Origin: Deltaproteobacteria bacterium
GTDB taxonomy: Bacteria > Myxococcota_A > Polyangia > Haliangiales > SHYZ01
Assembly (NCBI GenBank): GCA_016210055.1
Contig: JACQUZ010000115.1
Coordinates: 1 to 49,091, forward strand
Reading direction: 5' to 3'
Length of the DNA: 49,091 bases
This document shows positions 28,277 to 36,540 of this stretch, in pieces. The position numbers were made by a program, and so were the translations under genes. Every line of letters begins with the position of its first letter. Position 1 is the stretch's first letter. The notes under the pieces are model-generated. The model saw only the letters and a list, made by a program, of their open reading frames with translations, made no database searches and was not told where the DNA came from.

Positions 28277-29335
28277 GTGCGGGGACGAAGGCAAAATGGC
28301 CGGGCGAGCTTGGGAGCCGTGCTGGGGGTCTTGGTCGTCATCAATGGGCTGCTCCTGTTCGCCGGGGCGATTTGGAAGCGTGGCTCGAGGGAGGGGGGCG
28401 CGGCCTCACGGCGAGTCCGCGTGGGCCTGGTATTCGACGTCGGGGGCCTCGGCGACAAGTCATTCAATGACGCGGCGTACCGGGGTCTCACGAGAGCCGA
28501 GGAAGAGCTCGATGTCCAGACACGCACCATCGAGCCTGGTGATGGTTCGGATCGGGAAAGCGCCATTCGTCAGCTCGCCGCCCAAGGCATGGATCTGGTC
28601 ATCGGCGTCGGATTCATGTTCTCCGACGACATGCGCGAGGCGGCGGCTAGGTTCCCGAACGTCAAGTTCGCATGCGTGGACATGACCGTGATTCCCGGCC
28701 AGCCGCCCCTCCCCGGAAACCTCCTCGCCCTGCGGTTTCGTGAGGAAGAGGGCTCGTTCCTGGTCGGTGCCATTGCCGGGTTGGTTACGAAGACCAAGCA
28801 AGTGGGGTTCGTGGGAGGGATGGAGATCCCGCTCATCAGGAAATTCGAGGCCGGTTTTGCCGCCGGGGTGAAGCGCGCCTGCCCTGAATGCCAGGTGATT
28901 TCGGCCTATGCCGGCACCGAGCCCAAGGCCTTCGCCGATCCTGCCACCGGGAAGGAGCTGGCCCTGTCCCAGTACGGCCGCGGGGTGGATATCATCTTTC
29001 ATGCGAGTGGCAAGACCGGCGCCGGCGTGTTTTCTGCGGCCAAGGCGCTCGGCAAGATGGCGATCGGCGTTGACTCCGATCAGTACCATGAGGCCCCGTG
29101 CTGCGTGATCACGAGCATGCTCAAGCGGGTGGACGTGGCGGTGTTCGATGCGATTCGCGCGGCCGCCGACGGATCATTCAAGGGTGGCGTGCGCGAGCTC
29201 GGTCTCGCCGAAAAAGGGGTGGGTTACACGTGGGACGACAAGAACCAAGAGCGCATTGGGGAGGACCGTCATCGCTTCGTCGAGAACCTGCGGCGAGAGG
29301 TCATCTCGGGGCGCATCCAGGTGCCGAAGCAATGA
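28277..29335 (+). CDS. BMP-family nucleoside-type ABC transporter substrate-binding protein
   Basis: 352 residues, GTG start without a ribosome site. One N-terminal hydrophobic helix (SLGAVLGVLVVINGLLLFAGAI) with no lipobox Cys suggests an uncleaved membrane anchor instead of the usual lipoprotein. The body has the BMP/PnrA pattern: VGLVFDVGGLGDKSFNDAAY, GMDLVIGVGFMFSD, VGFVGGMEIPLIRKFEAGF and VDIIFHASGKTGAGVF, with the ligand loop VDSDQY. Relatives bind purine nucleosides or riboflavin precursors. It is followed with a 4-nt overlap by its ATPase gene and two permeases, forming a full importer. Confidence 0.9.
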   Translation: MRGRRQNGRASLGAVLGVLVVINGLLLFAGAIWKRGSREGGAASRRVRVGLVFDVGGLGDKSFNDAAYRGLTRAEEELDVQTRTIEPGDGSDRESAIRQLAAQGMDLVIGVGFMFSDDMREAAARFPNVKFACVDMTVIPGQPPLPGNLLALRFREEEGSFLVGAIAGLVTKTKQVGFVGGMEIPLIRKFEAGFAAGVKRACPECQVISAYAGTEPKAFADPATGKELALSQYGRGVDIIFHASGKTGAGVFSAAKALGKMAIGVDSDQYHEAPCCVITSMLKRVDVAVFDAIRAAADGSFKGGVRELGLAEKGVGYTWDDKNQERIGEDRHRFVENLRREVISGRIQVPKQ

Positions 29336-30879
29336 ACGACCTGCCCGCGCTCGAGCTCTTGCAGATCACCAAGCGCTACGGAGCCCTTGCGGCCAACCAC
29401 AACGCCACCGTCAGGATTAAGAGAGGCTCAATCCACGCGATCGTGGGGGAAAACGGCGCAGGGAAGAGCACCCTGCTCAAGATCGCCTACGGCTCGGTGC
29501 GAGCCGACAGCGGCCGCATCGTTATTCGTGGCAAGGACATCGAACGGGATCACCATGCCCCTCGCCAGGCGATCCTCCAGGGTCTCGGGATGGTGCACCA
29601 GCATTTCATGCTGGTGCCCACGCTCACCGCCCTCGAGAACGCGGCGCTCGGCGTGGAAGGCGGGTTTCTGCTCGACCTTGCGCCGACCCGCCGGGCGGTG
29701 GCAGAGCTCGGCGAATCGCTTTGCCTCGGCGTGGATCCAGACCGCTTGGTATCCGAGCTGTCCATCGGAGAGCAGCAGCGTGTCGAGATCCTCAAGACCC
29801 TCCTCCGAGGTGCCGACACGCTTCTCCTCGACGAGCCAACCGCTGTCCTTTCGCCTCCCGAGGTCAAGGATCTCTTGCGGGTCATGCGCGCGCTGGCCGA
29901 GAAGGGCAAGACCGTGATTCTCGTGAGCCACAGGCTCGACGAGGTGCAGGCGATCGCGGATCGCATTACGGTCATGCGACGCGGCGAGGTGGTCGCCGAG
30001 TTCGACCAAGGGGTCACGAGCCAGGTGATCGCCCGCGCGATGGTGGGGCGCGATCTCGTGCCCGTGAGGCGAGAGCCCGGCCACGAGGAGAGAACGACCG
30101 AGATCCTTCTCGAGGTCAAGGACCTCTCCGTGTCGGGGCGCGGTGGCACGAATGCCGTTCGGCGCGTGAGCTTCTCGGTGCGTGCTGGGGAGATTTTCGG
30201 GATTGCCGGCGTCCAGGGGAATGGGCAAAGCGAGCTCGTGCTAGCCCTCGCCGGGCTGATTCCACAAAGGAGCGGGGCGGTGCACCTGGGTGGGGAAGAA
30301 ATCACCCGAGCGACACCCAGGCGACGCATGGAGCTAGGAATGGCCCATGTCCCTGGCGACCGCCACAAGCGAGGACTCCTCCTCGATGCGTCGCTCTTGG
30401 AGAACCTAATTTTGGGCAGGCAGCACGAGTTCTCGTCGGGATGGCGGATGGACAAGGGGAAAATGGCCGCTTTTGCGGCGGCGCGCCTCACGGAGCTCGA
30501 CATTCGTCCGGCGCATCCAGAGACCCTTGCCGGCGCCCTGTCGGGCGGAAACCAGCAAAAGGTCGTGTTGGCGAGGGAGCTCTCACGTTCGGGCTTGCGC
30601 GTGCTTATTTGCGCCGAGCCCACGAGGGGCGTGGACGTGGGGGCGACCGAGGTGATCCACCGGCAGCTCCTCACGGCGCGGGATCGCGGCGTCGCCGTGG
30701 TTCTTGTCTCCTCCGAGCTGTCCGAGCTCCGCGCCCTGTCAGACCGGTTGGGCGTCATGTTTCGCGGCGAGCTCTGCGCCGTGCTCCCACCTGGCGTCGA
30801 CGACGATACCCTTGGCGCATTCATGACCGGCGCGCGCGTTAAGGGGGCGTCCGAAGCGGCGGAAGGAGGGAGCACGTGA
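29332..30879 (+). CDS. BMP-type nucleoside ABC transporter ATP-binding protein (two domains)
   Basis: 515 residues from ATG 29332, in ATGA overlap with the binding-protein gene. Two ATPase halves: Walker A GENGAGKST with signature LSIGEQQR and Walker B LLLDEPTAVLSP; then a second half with GVQGNGQSE in place of Walker A, signature LSGGNQQK and a degenerate Walker B LICAEPTRGVDVG. The MVHQHFMLVPTLTALEN block is typical of the simple-sugar/nucleoside family. As in RbsA-like ATPases, the second half is expected to be the less active one. Confidence 0.93.
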   Translation: MNDLPALELLQITKRYGALAANHNATVRIKRGSIHAIVGENGAGKSTLLKIAYGSVRADSGRIVIRGKDIERDHHAPRQAILQGLGMVHQHFMLVPTLTALENAALGVEGGFLLDLAPTRRAVAELGESLCLGVDPDRLVSELSIGEQQRVEILKTLLRGADTLLLDEPTAVLSPPEVKDLLRVMRALAEKGKTVILVSHRLDEVQAIADRITVMRRGEVVAEFDQGVTSQVIARAMVGRDLVPVRREPGHEERTTEILLEVKDLSVSGRGGTNAVRRVSFSVRAGEIFGIAGVQGNGQSELVLALAGLIPQRSGAVHLGGEEITRATPRRRMELGMAHVPGDRHKRGLLLDASLLENLILGRQHEFSSGWRMDKGKMAAFAAARLTELDIRPAHPETLAGALSGGNQQKVVLARELSRSGLRVLICAEPTRGVDVGATEVIHRQLLTARDRGVAVVLVSSELSELRALSDRLGVMFRGELCAVLPPGVDDDTLGAFMTGARVKGASEAAEGGST

Positions 30880-31913
30880 GGGCCTGGCTTTACGAGGCGG
30901 CTGCCGTGGCGATCTCGCTCTTCATCGCCATGGCGGTGGCAAGCACGCTGATCTTGGTGTACGGCGAGTCCCCCGCGCGGGTTTACTTCACGATGCTCTC
31001 CCACTCCTTGGGCGACCTGTACGGTTTTGGACAGGTCATCGCCAGGGCAACGCCGCTCGTGTTCACGGGGCTCGCCGTGGCGATGGCCCTCCACGCCGGG
31101 TTGTTCAACATCGGCGGCGAGGGGCAGCTGGCGCTGGGCTCCTTGGCCGCAGCACTCGTGGGAACCGCGCTCCCTGTCGGGACACCCATGCTCTTGGGAG
31201 CCCTTGCATGCACGATCGCCGGCGCGCTGGCCGGCGGAGCAGCCGGCGCGATTCCTGGCCTTCTCAAGGCGCGGCTGGGGGCTCACGAGGTGATCACGAC
31301 GATCATGCTCAACTTCATGATCCAGGCGCTCATTCTTTGGAGTGGGCGCCGCCTGTTCTTCATGCCAGACACGATACACACGCGCCCGGTCGTGGCCGGC
31401 GCTCGGCTGCCTTCCCTCCACATGGCCGGTAGCTCTGCGAGCGCTGCGCTGGGAATCGCGTTCCTCATGGCGGGGGCATGCTGGTTCTTCCTGTTCCGCA
31501 CGCGCCACGGGTTCGAGCACCGCGCGCTCGGCAAGAACCCGCTGGCCGCCGAGGCTGCCGGGATTTCTCTGCCGCGTACGATCTTCCTGTCCATGACCAT
31601 TTCTGGAGCGCTCGCCGGCCTCGTGGGCACGAGCACCGTCCTCGGGTACAAGGGATATTTCGAGGACGGCCTCGGGTCCGGGACGGGTTTCATGGGAATC
31701 GCCGTGGCCCTCCTGGCCCGCAATCACCCCCTGGGCGTGATCCCGGCGGCCTTCTTCCTGGGTCTTCTTTCTCATGGGGGCCTTGCCGCCAATGCCCTGG
31801 TTCCCAAGGAGCTCGTCGAGATCATGCAAGGCGCCATGATCCTGGCCATGGCCGTGACGTCCGCAGTTCTCGCGCGTGCCCCGGTTTCGAAGGAGCCCTC
31901 ATGGACCACCTGA
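30876..31913 (+). CDS. BMP-type nucleoside ABC transporter permease 1
   Basis: 345 residues, GTG start sharing the ATPase stop (GTGA). A polytopic protein of the BPD_transp_2 type with GLAVAMALHAGLFNIGGEGQ and TIMLNFMIQALILW, then RALGKNPLAAEAAGISLPRT, the cytoplasmic coupling loop, and FMGIAVALLARNHPLG. About ten helices. It forms a heterodimer with the next gene, which overlaps it by 13 nt. Confidence 0.92.
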   Translation: MRAWLYEAAAVAISLFIAMAVASTLILVYGESPARVYFTMLSHSLGDLYGFGQVIARATPLVFTGLAVAMALHAGLFNIGGEGQLALGSLAAALVGTALPVGTPMLLGALACTIAGALAGGAAGAIPGLLKARLGAHEVITTIMLNFMIQALILWSGRRLFFMPDTIHTRPVVAGARLPSLHMAGSSASAALGIAFLMAGACWFFLFRTRHGFEHRALGKNPLAAEAAGISLPRTIFLSMTISGALAGLVGTSTVLGYKGYFEDGLGSGTGFMGIAVALLARNHPLGVIPAAFFLGLLSHGGLAANALVPKELVEIMQGAMILAMAVTSAVLARAPVSKEPSWTT

Positions 31914-32773
31914 TGTCAGTCGCGTTCCTGGCCCAGGGCCTGCGCATCAGTGTTCCCTACGTCCTTACGGCCCTCGGCGGGACCCTGTGTGAGCGGGCCG
32001 GGGTGATCAACTTGGCGCTCGAGGGCATGCTGCTCCTCGGAGCTTTCTCTGCGGCGCTGGGCTCCTACCACGGTGGCCCAGTGGTGGGAGTTCTCGCCGG
32101 TGCGCTCGGAGGCTCGTTGCTCGCCGGAATCTACGCCACGTGCGTGCTCAGGTTCCGCGCCAACCAAATCATTGCCGGCATTGCCTTGAACCTGCTTGTC
32201 CTCGGGCTCACCCGTTATCTCCTGAAGATGATCTTCCATTCCACCGCCTCTTCGCCGCAGGTACCTGGGATCGACGGCGCGGAATGGCAGGTGGGCTTTG
32301 TAGCCGGGTGCGGGCTCTTGGTCCTGGCCACTCATGTCCTCGTGAGCCGGACGCGGCTCGGGCTGCGGTTGCGCGCGGTCGGAGAGCACCCCGAGGCTGC
32401 GGGCTCGCTGGGCGTGTCGGTTCTTGGCACCCGCGCCGTGACGACTTGTGCCTCTGGGCTGCTCGCCGGACTGGGCGGCGCCTGGCTCGCGCTCGACAAC
32501 CAAGGGTTCGTGGATCGCATGAGCGGCGGGCGCGGGTACATCGCGATTGCCGCCATGATTTTTGGCAAGTGGCACCCTCTCGGGGCCACCGCGGCGTGCC
32601 TCTTGTTCGGATTTGCCGAGGCCCTTCAGGTCAACCTGCAAGCGAGCGCCACGGGCGTGCCTCGCGAGCTCGTGCAAGTGCTCCCGTACTTGCTCACCCT
32701 CGTGGCCCTCTGCGGGTTCATGGGCAAGGCGCAGGCTCCAGGGGCGCTGGGGAAGCCTTTCCCGCCGACATGA
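31901..32773 (+). CDS. BMP-type nucleoside ABC transporter permease 2
   Basis: 290 residues from ATG 31901, with AGGAG 6-10 nt upstream. The open frame extends back through the first permease but that is not coding. BPD_transp_2 motifs: TALGGTLCERAGVINLALEG and the RLRAVGEHPEAAGSLGVSVL loop, with GRGYIAIAAMIFGKWHPLGA near the C-terminus. It completes the importer. Four genes with overlaps indicate one transcript. argS converges on it. Confidence 0.93.
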   Translation: MDHLMSVAFLAQGLRISVPYVLTALGGTLCERAGVINLALEGMLLLGAFSAALGSYHGGPVVGVLAGALGGSLLAGIYATCVLRFRANQIIAGIALNLLVLGLTRYLLKMIFHSTASSPQVPGIDGAEWQVGFVAGCGLLVLATHVLVSRTRLGLRLRAVGEHPEAAGSLGVSVLGTRAVTTCASGLLAGLGGAWLALDNQGFVDRMSGGRGYIAIAAMIFGKWHPLGATAACLLFGFAEALQVNLQASATGVPRELVQVLPYLLTLVALCGFMGKAQAPGALGKPFPPT

Positions 32774-32795
32774 CGTTGAGGGGTGCTTCGCCCCC

Positions 32796-34538
32796 TTACA
32801 TCGCGTCCGGTGCCTTGAGGCCGAGGAGGCCTAGGCCGGTGCGGAGGATTTCCCGCACCCCAGCAGTCAGGGCGAGGCGGGCCATCTTCGTCCGCTCGTC
32901 CGCGCAAAGGACCTTGAGCGCCGGATCCTGGTTGCCGAGGGTGTACCAGCGTGAAAACGAAGCGCACACGTCGAGCAGGTAGCGTGCCACGACGTGGGGT
33001 TCGTTCGATTGGGCCGCGCGTGCCGTTTCGTCCCCCAGGTCGACGAGGAGCTTCGCCAGGTTCCATTCCTCTTCCCGGACGAGGGGCGCCACGTCGATTC
33101 CGGAGAGCTCCGTGGGATCCGCCACCCCGCCACGACGCAGGACGCTGGCCGTGCGCGCGTGGGCGTACTGCACGTACGGGCCTGCGTCCCCCTCAAGGGA
33201 GAGGATCTCATCCCAGTCGAAGTCCACGTCTTTCTCGCGTTGGGACGCGAGGTTTGCGAAGACCACTGCGCCGTGACCCACCACGGTCGCAATGGCGTCG
33301 GCTTGGTCGGGAGGCAGGTCGGGGCTGGTCTCCTTCAGCTTTGCGTGGATTTCGGCCTTGGCCTCGTTCAGCACGTCCCGAAGGAGCACCGCGTTGCCGG
33401 ATCGCGTGCCGCTCTTCCGGCCGCCGATGCGCACGAGCCCAAAGGACACGTGCTCCATGCGATCCGCCCAATCCAAGCCGGCTTTTTTCAGCGTCGCGAA
33501 GAGCTGCTGGAAATGGAGCCCCTGCTCGCGGGCCACCACGTAGAGCGAGCGCACGAACTGGTACTTCTCATGGCGGTACATCGCCGCCGCCAGGTCGCGG
33601 GTGGCATAGAGCGTGGTTCCATCGGCCTTGCGCAGGAGCAGCGGAGGCATCTTTTGATCCGAGAGATCTACGACCAGCGCGCCTTCGGAAATCGAGGTGA
33701 GCCCCTTTTGCTCGAGCATCTGGATGACGCTCGGCATGGCTTCCTGGTATTCCGATTCGCCCTTGATCTCCTCAAAGTGGATCCCGAGGAGGTTGTAGAC
33801 CTCCTTGAACTCCGCCAGCGACACGTCGCGGAATCTCTGCCAGGTGGCCACAACAGAAGGTTCCCCTTCCTCGAGGCGCTTGAACCATTGCCTCGCCTGG
33901 TCTTCCAGGGCGGGATCTTTCTTCATCGCTTCGCGAAACCGGACGTAGAGCTCGTTCAGGCCTGCGATGGTGAGGGGTTCGGGGAACCCCCACTTGTCGC
34001 AGGCACACAGGAGCATCCCGTGGGTGGTTCCCCAGTCCCCGAGGTGGTTGATGCCCACGACGCGGTAGCCGAGGGCGCGGTAGATGTTTACGAGCGACTG
34101 GCCAATCACCGTGGAGCGGATGTGGTGGTACGCGAGCTCCTTGGCGATGTTTGGCGAGGAGAAGTCGATGCAGACAGTCTTGCCTTCTCCCGCCGACGTG
34201 CTGATGGGTCGTGCGGTCTTGGAAATCGTTCGTTCCAAGAGGGTTCGAAAGAGCGGACCGCGGTGCAGGCGAAAGTTGACGTACGGCCCGTGGGCAGTTG
34301 CCTCGGCCAAGAGGTCGGTAGGCTGGAACGAGGCCACGACCTTTTGTGCCAGCGCGGCGGGCGCGGCGCGCAGTGCCTTGGCGGCCGGAAAACAGCCGAC
34401 AGCGTAGTCGCCCATGGAAGGATCGGGCGGCGTGGTGACGACGAGCAGCGCCGGGTCCACGCCGAGCGCGGTCCCGGCGGCGGCGGCAGCGGCGCGTCGA
34501 AAGGGGGATAGAGGAGGACTCGCGGTCATGAGAACCAT
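32796..34538 (-). CDS. argS: Arginine--tRNA ligase
   Basis: Charges tRNA-Arg. ATG 34538 gives 580 residues, the usual size; nine bases on is a second ATG. The upstream extension to 34772 is not conserved-looking and would overlap the Cys-rich gene region. N-terminal additional domain (1-110), then SSPNIAKELAYHHIRST, the HIGH-equivalent of the class I core, and the KMSK-equivalent loop GRKSGTRSGNAV, in which the Lys is not conserved, as is common in ArgRS. The DALR anticodon-binding domain ends with LLGLKAPDAM. It stands alone between convergent and divergent neighbours. Confidence 0.94.
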   Translation of the reverse strand: MVLMTASPPLSPFRRAAAAAAGTALGVDPALLVVTTPPDPSMGDYAVGCFPAAKALRAAPAALAQKVVASFQPTDLLAEATAHGPYVNFRLHRGPLFRTLLERTISKTARPISTSAGEGKTVCIDFSSPNIAKELAYHHIRSTVIGQSLVNIYRALGYRVVGINHLGDWGTTHGMLLCACDKWGFPEPLTIAGLNELYVRFREAMKKDPALEDQARQWFKRLEEGEPSVVATWQRFRDVSLAEFKEVYNLLGIHFEEIKGESEYQEAMPSVIQMLEQKGLTSISEGALVVDLSDQKMPPLLLRKADGTTLYATRDLAAAMYRHEKYQFVRSLYVVAREQGLHFQQLFATLKKAGLDWADRMEHVSFGLVRIGGRKSGTRSGNAVLLRDVLNEAKAEIHAKLKETSPDLPPDQADAIATVVGHGAVVFANLASQREKDVDFDWDEILSLEGDAGPYVQYAHARTASVLRRGGVADPTELSGIDVAPLVREEEWNLAKLLVDLGDETARAAQSNEPHVVARYLLDVCASFSRWYTLGNQDPALKVLCADERTKMARLALTAGVREILRTGLGLLGLKAPDAM

Positions 34539-34590
34539 GCCATTAGCATGGATCCAGCAAAGGCAAAAGCGGGAGCGGGCGAACCATGGA

Positions 34591-35013
34591 CTACTGACGG
34601 ACGGCACACGGCGGCGATCCGCTGCCGTTTTTCTTCTCTTCCAGCACGCGCCACCGCTCGCAATCCTCGAGAGTCGCGCTGCACCACTCTGCAGAGGGGC
34701 TCGGGTCCCCTCCGATTTGAAAGCAGGCCACCTGCGCCGTGCGGGTGCAGTACGTGGTCGCGAGACCTGCACTCACCGCAGCCTGCCTTTCGCTTTCACA
34801 GGCCTCGTACGTGGGACGACACATGGTCGCGCTGCTCATCGAGGAACGCTCGAGGTGACACCAGCTTGCGTTCCCAGTCGCCCAGGTTGACCCTTCGGGG
34901 CGCCCCCAGGTCGACCCTTCGGGGCGTCCCCGCTGCGGCGTTGCCCGGGGACTCGAGGCAATTGAAGCAGCGGTGGCGAGACCGACCATGAAATACCTGG
35001 CGAGAGCGCGCAT
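34591..35013 (-). CDS. Small secreted Cys/Trp-rich protein
   Basis: 140 residues from ATG 35013. A predicted export signal (RYFMVGLATAASIASSPRA) precedes a linker with the duplicated 8-mer GRPEGSTW (the 24-bp repeat at 34881-34928). The mature part has evenly spaced cysteines, with SWCHLERSSMSSATMCRPTY, CESERQAAVSAGLATTYC and CFQIGG, then WCSATLEDCERW. The repeated Cys-x8-12-Cys pattern resembles small secreted proteins that I associate with myxobacteria, which are annotated as hypothetical. Disulfides are likely. Function unknown. It diverges from the RomR-like gene, leaving 143 nt. Confidence 0.6.
   Translation of the reverse strand: MRALARYFMVGLATAASIASSPRATPQRGRPEGSTWGRPEGSTWATGNASWCHLERSSMSSATMCRPTYEACESERQAAVSAGLATTYCTRTAQVACFQIGGDPSPSAEWCSATLEDCERWRVLEEKKNGSGSPPCAVRQ
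34881..34928 (-). repeat. 24-bp tandem duplication in the Cys-rich gene
   Basis: Two 24-bp units, 34881-34904 and 34905-34928, differ at two positions and code GRPEGSTW twice in the linker after the signal peptide. Confidence 0.85.
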
Positions 35014-35091
35014 GGCCGGCAAGGATATCAGAAGCCGAGGTTCCCCCTCGGGCTCCGCCGGGAAACGACGCGGACCTATTGGGAAATTTCG

Positions 35092-35119
35092 TTGACACGA
35101 GGGGCTTTTGCGTGATACC
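35092..35119 (+). promoter_or_regulatory. Candidate promoter of the RomR-like gene
   Basis: TTGACA at 35092-35097 is a perfect -35, with GATACC at 35114-35119 (spacing 16) as the best -10, 3 of 6 matches. The ATG follows at 35157. Confidence 0.4.
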
Positions 35120-35156
35120 CCAAGGCAAACCCACAAGACGATCGGATCGAGCATAG

Positions 35157-36449
35157 ATGCCCAAGCACCTGCTCTGCGCTGACGATAGCGCGACGATGCA
35201 AAAGGTCGTCGCCATTACGTTTGGGCAGACCGAGTACGCCGTCACCGCTGTCCGAAGCGTTGACGAGGCACTCGCGCTGGCCAAGCAAAACCGCCCGGAC
35301 TTGGTCCTGGCCGACGCGGTCCTGATGCCGCCGGGGCAGGCGACGCCAGGCCAGCCCGCCAAGACAGGTTACGACTTGTGCCACGCGCTCAAGTCCGACC
35401 CGGCCCTAAGGAATGTTCCTGTCGTCATCATGTGTGGGAATTCGCAGCCTTATGACGAGGCGCGCGGCAAGACCGTGGGTGCGGACGGTCATGTCATTAA
35501 GCCCTGGGATACTCAGGCGCTTCTCGACAAGGTCAACGAGCTCACGCAGCGGGTGGCTACCCAAGGGGTCGCGCTGCCCCATTCTGCACCAGCAGCACAA
35601 GCAAGGCCGGCGGCTGCTCCCGCTCACATGGCACCAGCCCATCGACCAACTGCTGGAATGCCCGCTTCACCCTTGGTTTCCCCTGCTGCCGTCGCGCATC
35701 CTGCCCAAATGGGAGGGCAGGCACCCGCAGGCGCGGCATCAGGTGGCGGTCTTCCCAAGCCTCCGGCAGGGCTGCCTCGACCGCCGCTGATTCGCGGTGT
35801 GCAGCCGGGAGCAGGCTCTGTCGCTCGTCCTGCAGCTTTAGGGGGGGCAGCGGCCGGGGGCGTGCCGTCCCCGTCGGGAAGACCCGGGACCATGTCGCCC
35901 GGCACGGTGAATCCAGCTGGGTTCGCATCCCCGGGAGCTCAGCCCATGAGACCGGTCCAGCCAGGGCACGCAAGTACGGCACCACAGCAAGCTGCACGTC
36001 CCGCAGCAACCGCTGCGCATCGTTCGGCGACGATCATGGGCCTGCCTGCCGTCCAGATGCCTCCAGGGGGGGCCGCGCCCACAGTGCCCATGCGTCCGCA
36101 GGCTCCGGGGTCGCCCATCACGCCCGTGGCTCCCACGGCGCGCCCGGTCGCCGCGCCATCACCTGCGGCTCCTGCCGGTCCTGCGCGACCGGGAACGCTC
36201 AACCCCACTGCTGCTGATGCGGTGGCTCGCCTGGCGGCGCAGGCCGCGGGCCCCGTGGCGGCCGCAGTCGTGCCTGCCATGCAGGCCGCGATCGCTCCAC
36301 GCGGCGGCGATCCGCGCGGTGTCGAGTATGAAGCCATTGCCAAGCTCTCTCGCGAGATCATTGAGAAGATCGCGTGGGAAGTAGTCCCCGAGCTGGCCGA
36401 GACGATCATCCGACAGAACCTGGACAAGCTGAGCAAGGGGCAATCGTAG
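35157..36449 (+). CDS. Receiver protein with long Pro/Ala-rich linker (RomR-like architecture)
   Basis: 430 residues. A receiver domain (1-125) has the acidic pair D9-D10, candidate phospho-acceptor Asp53 (LVLADAV) and Lys115 (HVIKPWD). The conserved Ser/Thr of receivers is missing (VVIMCGNSQ). Residues 130-380 are Pro/Ala/Gly rich and disordered. The last 45 residues form a helical block (EAIAKLSREIIEKIAWEVVP, then ELAETIIRQNLDKL) that looks conserved in its own right. This receiver-linker-helix order is that of Myxococcus RomR, a polarity protein; that comparison is from memory. A role in motility or polarity is inference, and no other polarity gene is here. valS follows 91 nt later. Confidence 0.75.
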   Translation: MPKHLLCADDSATMQKVVAITFGQTEYAVTAVRSVDEALALAKQNRPDLVLADAVLMPPGQATPGQPAKTGYDLCHALKSDPALRNVPVVIMCGNSQPYDEARGKTVGADGHVIKPWDTQALLDKVNELTQRVATQGVALPHSAPAAQARPAAAPAHMAPAHRPTAGMPASPLVSPAAVAHPAQMGGQAPAGAASGGGLPKPPAGLPRPPLIRGVQPGAGSVARPAALGGAAAGGVPSPSGRPGTMSPGTVNPAGFASPGAQPMRPVQPGHASTAPQQAARPAATAAHRSATIMGLPAVQMPPGGAAPTVPMRPQAPGSPITPVAPTARPVAAPSPAAPAGPARPGTLNPTAADAVARLAAQAAGPVAAAVVPAMQAAIAPRGGDPRGVEYEAIAKLSREIIEKIAWEVVPELAETIIRQNLDKLSKGQS

Positions 36450-36540
36450 GACTTCCACTCGCCGCTGGGAGGTTCGCCTCCGCCGGAGGCTTGCCTTTTC
36501 CACCCAGGGTGGTTTATCCCACCGTATTCAAGTGAAGACC

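Noticed and set aside
29550..31829. 759-codon open frame antisense to the BMP ATPase and permease genes
   Set aside because: It is long only because high GC suppresses stops. The plus-strand genes carry all ABC motifs.
32994..34511. 505-codon plus-strand open frame opposite argS
   Set aside because: Antisense to a clear ArgRS. The composition is that of a shadow frame.
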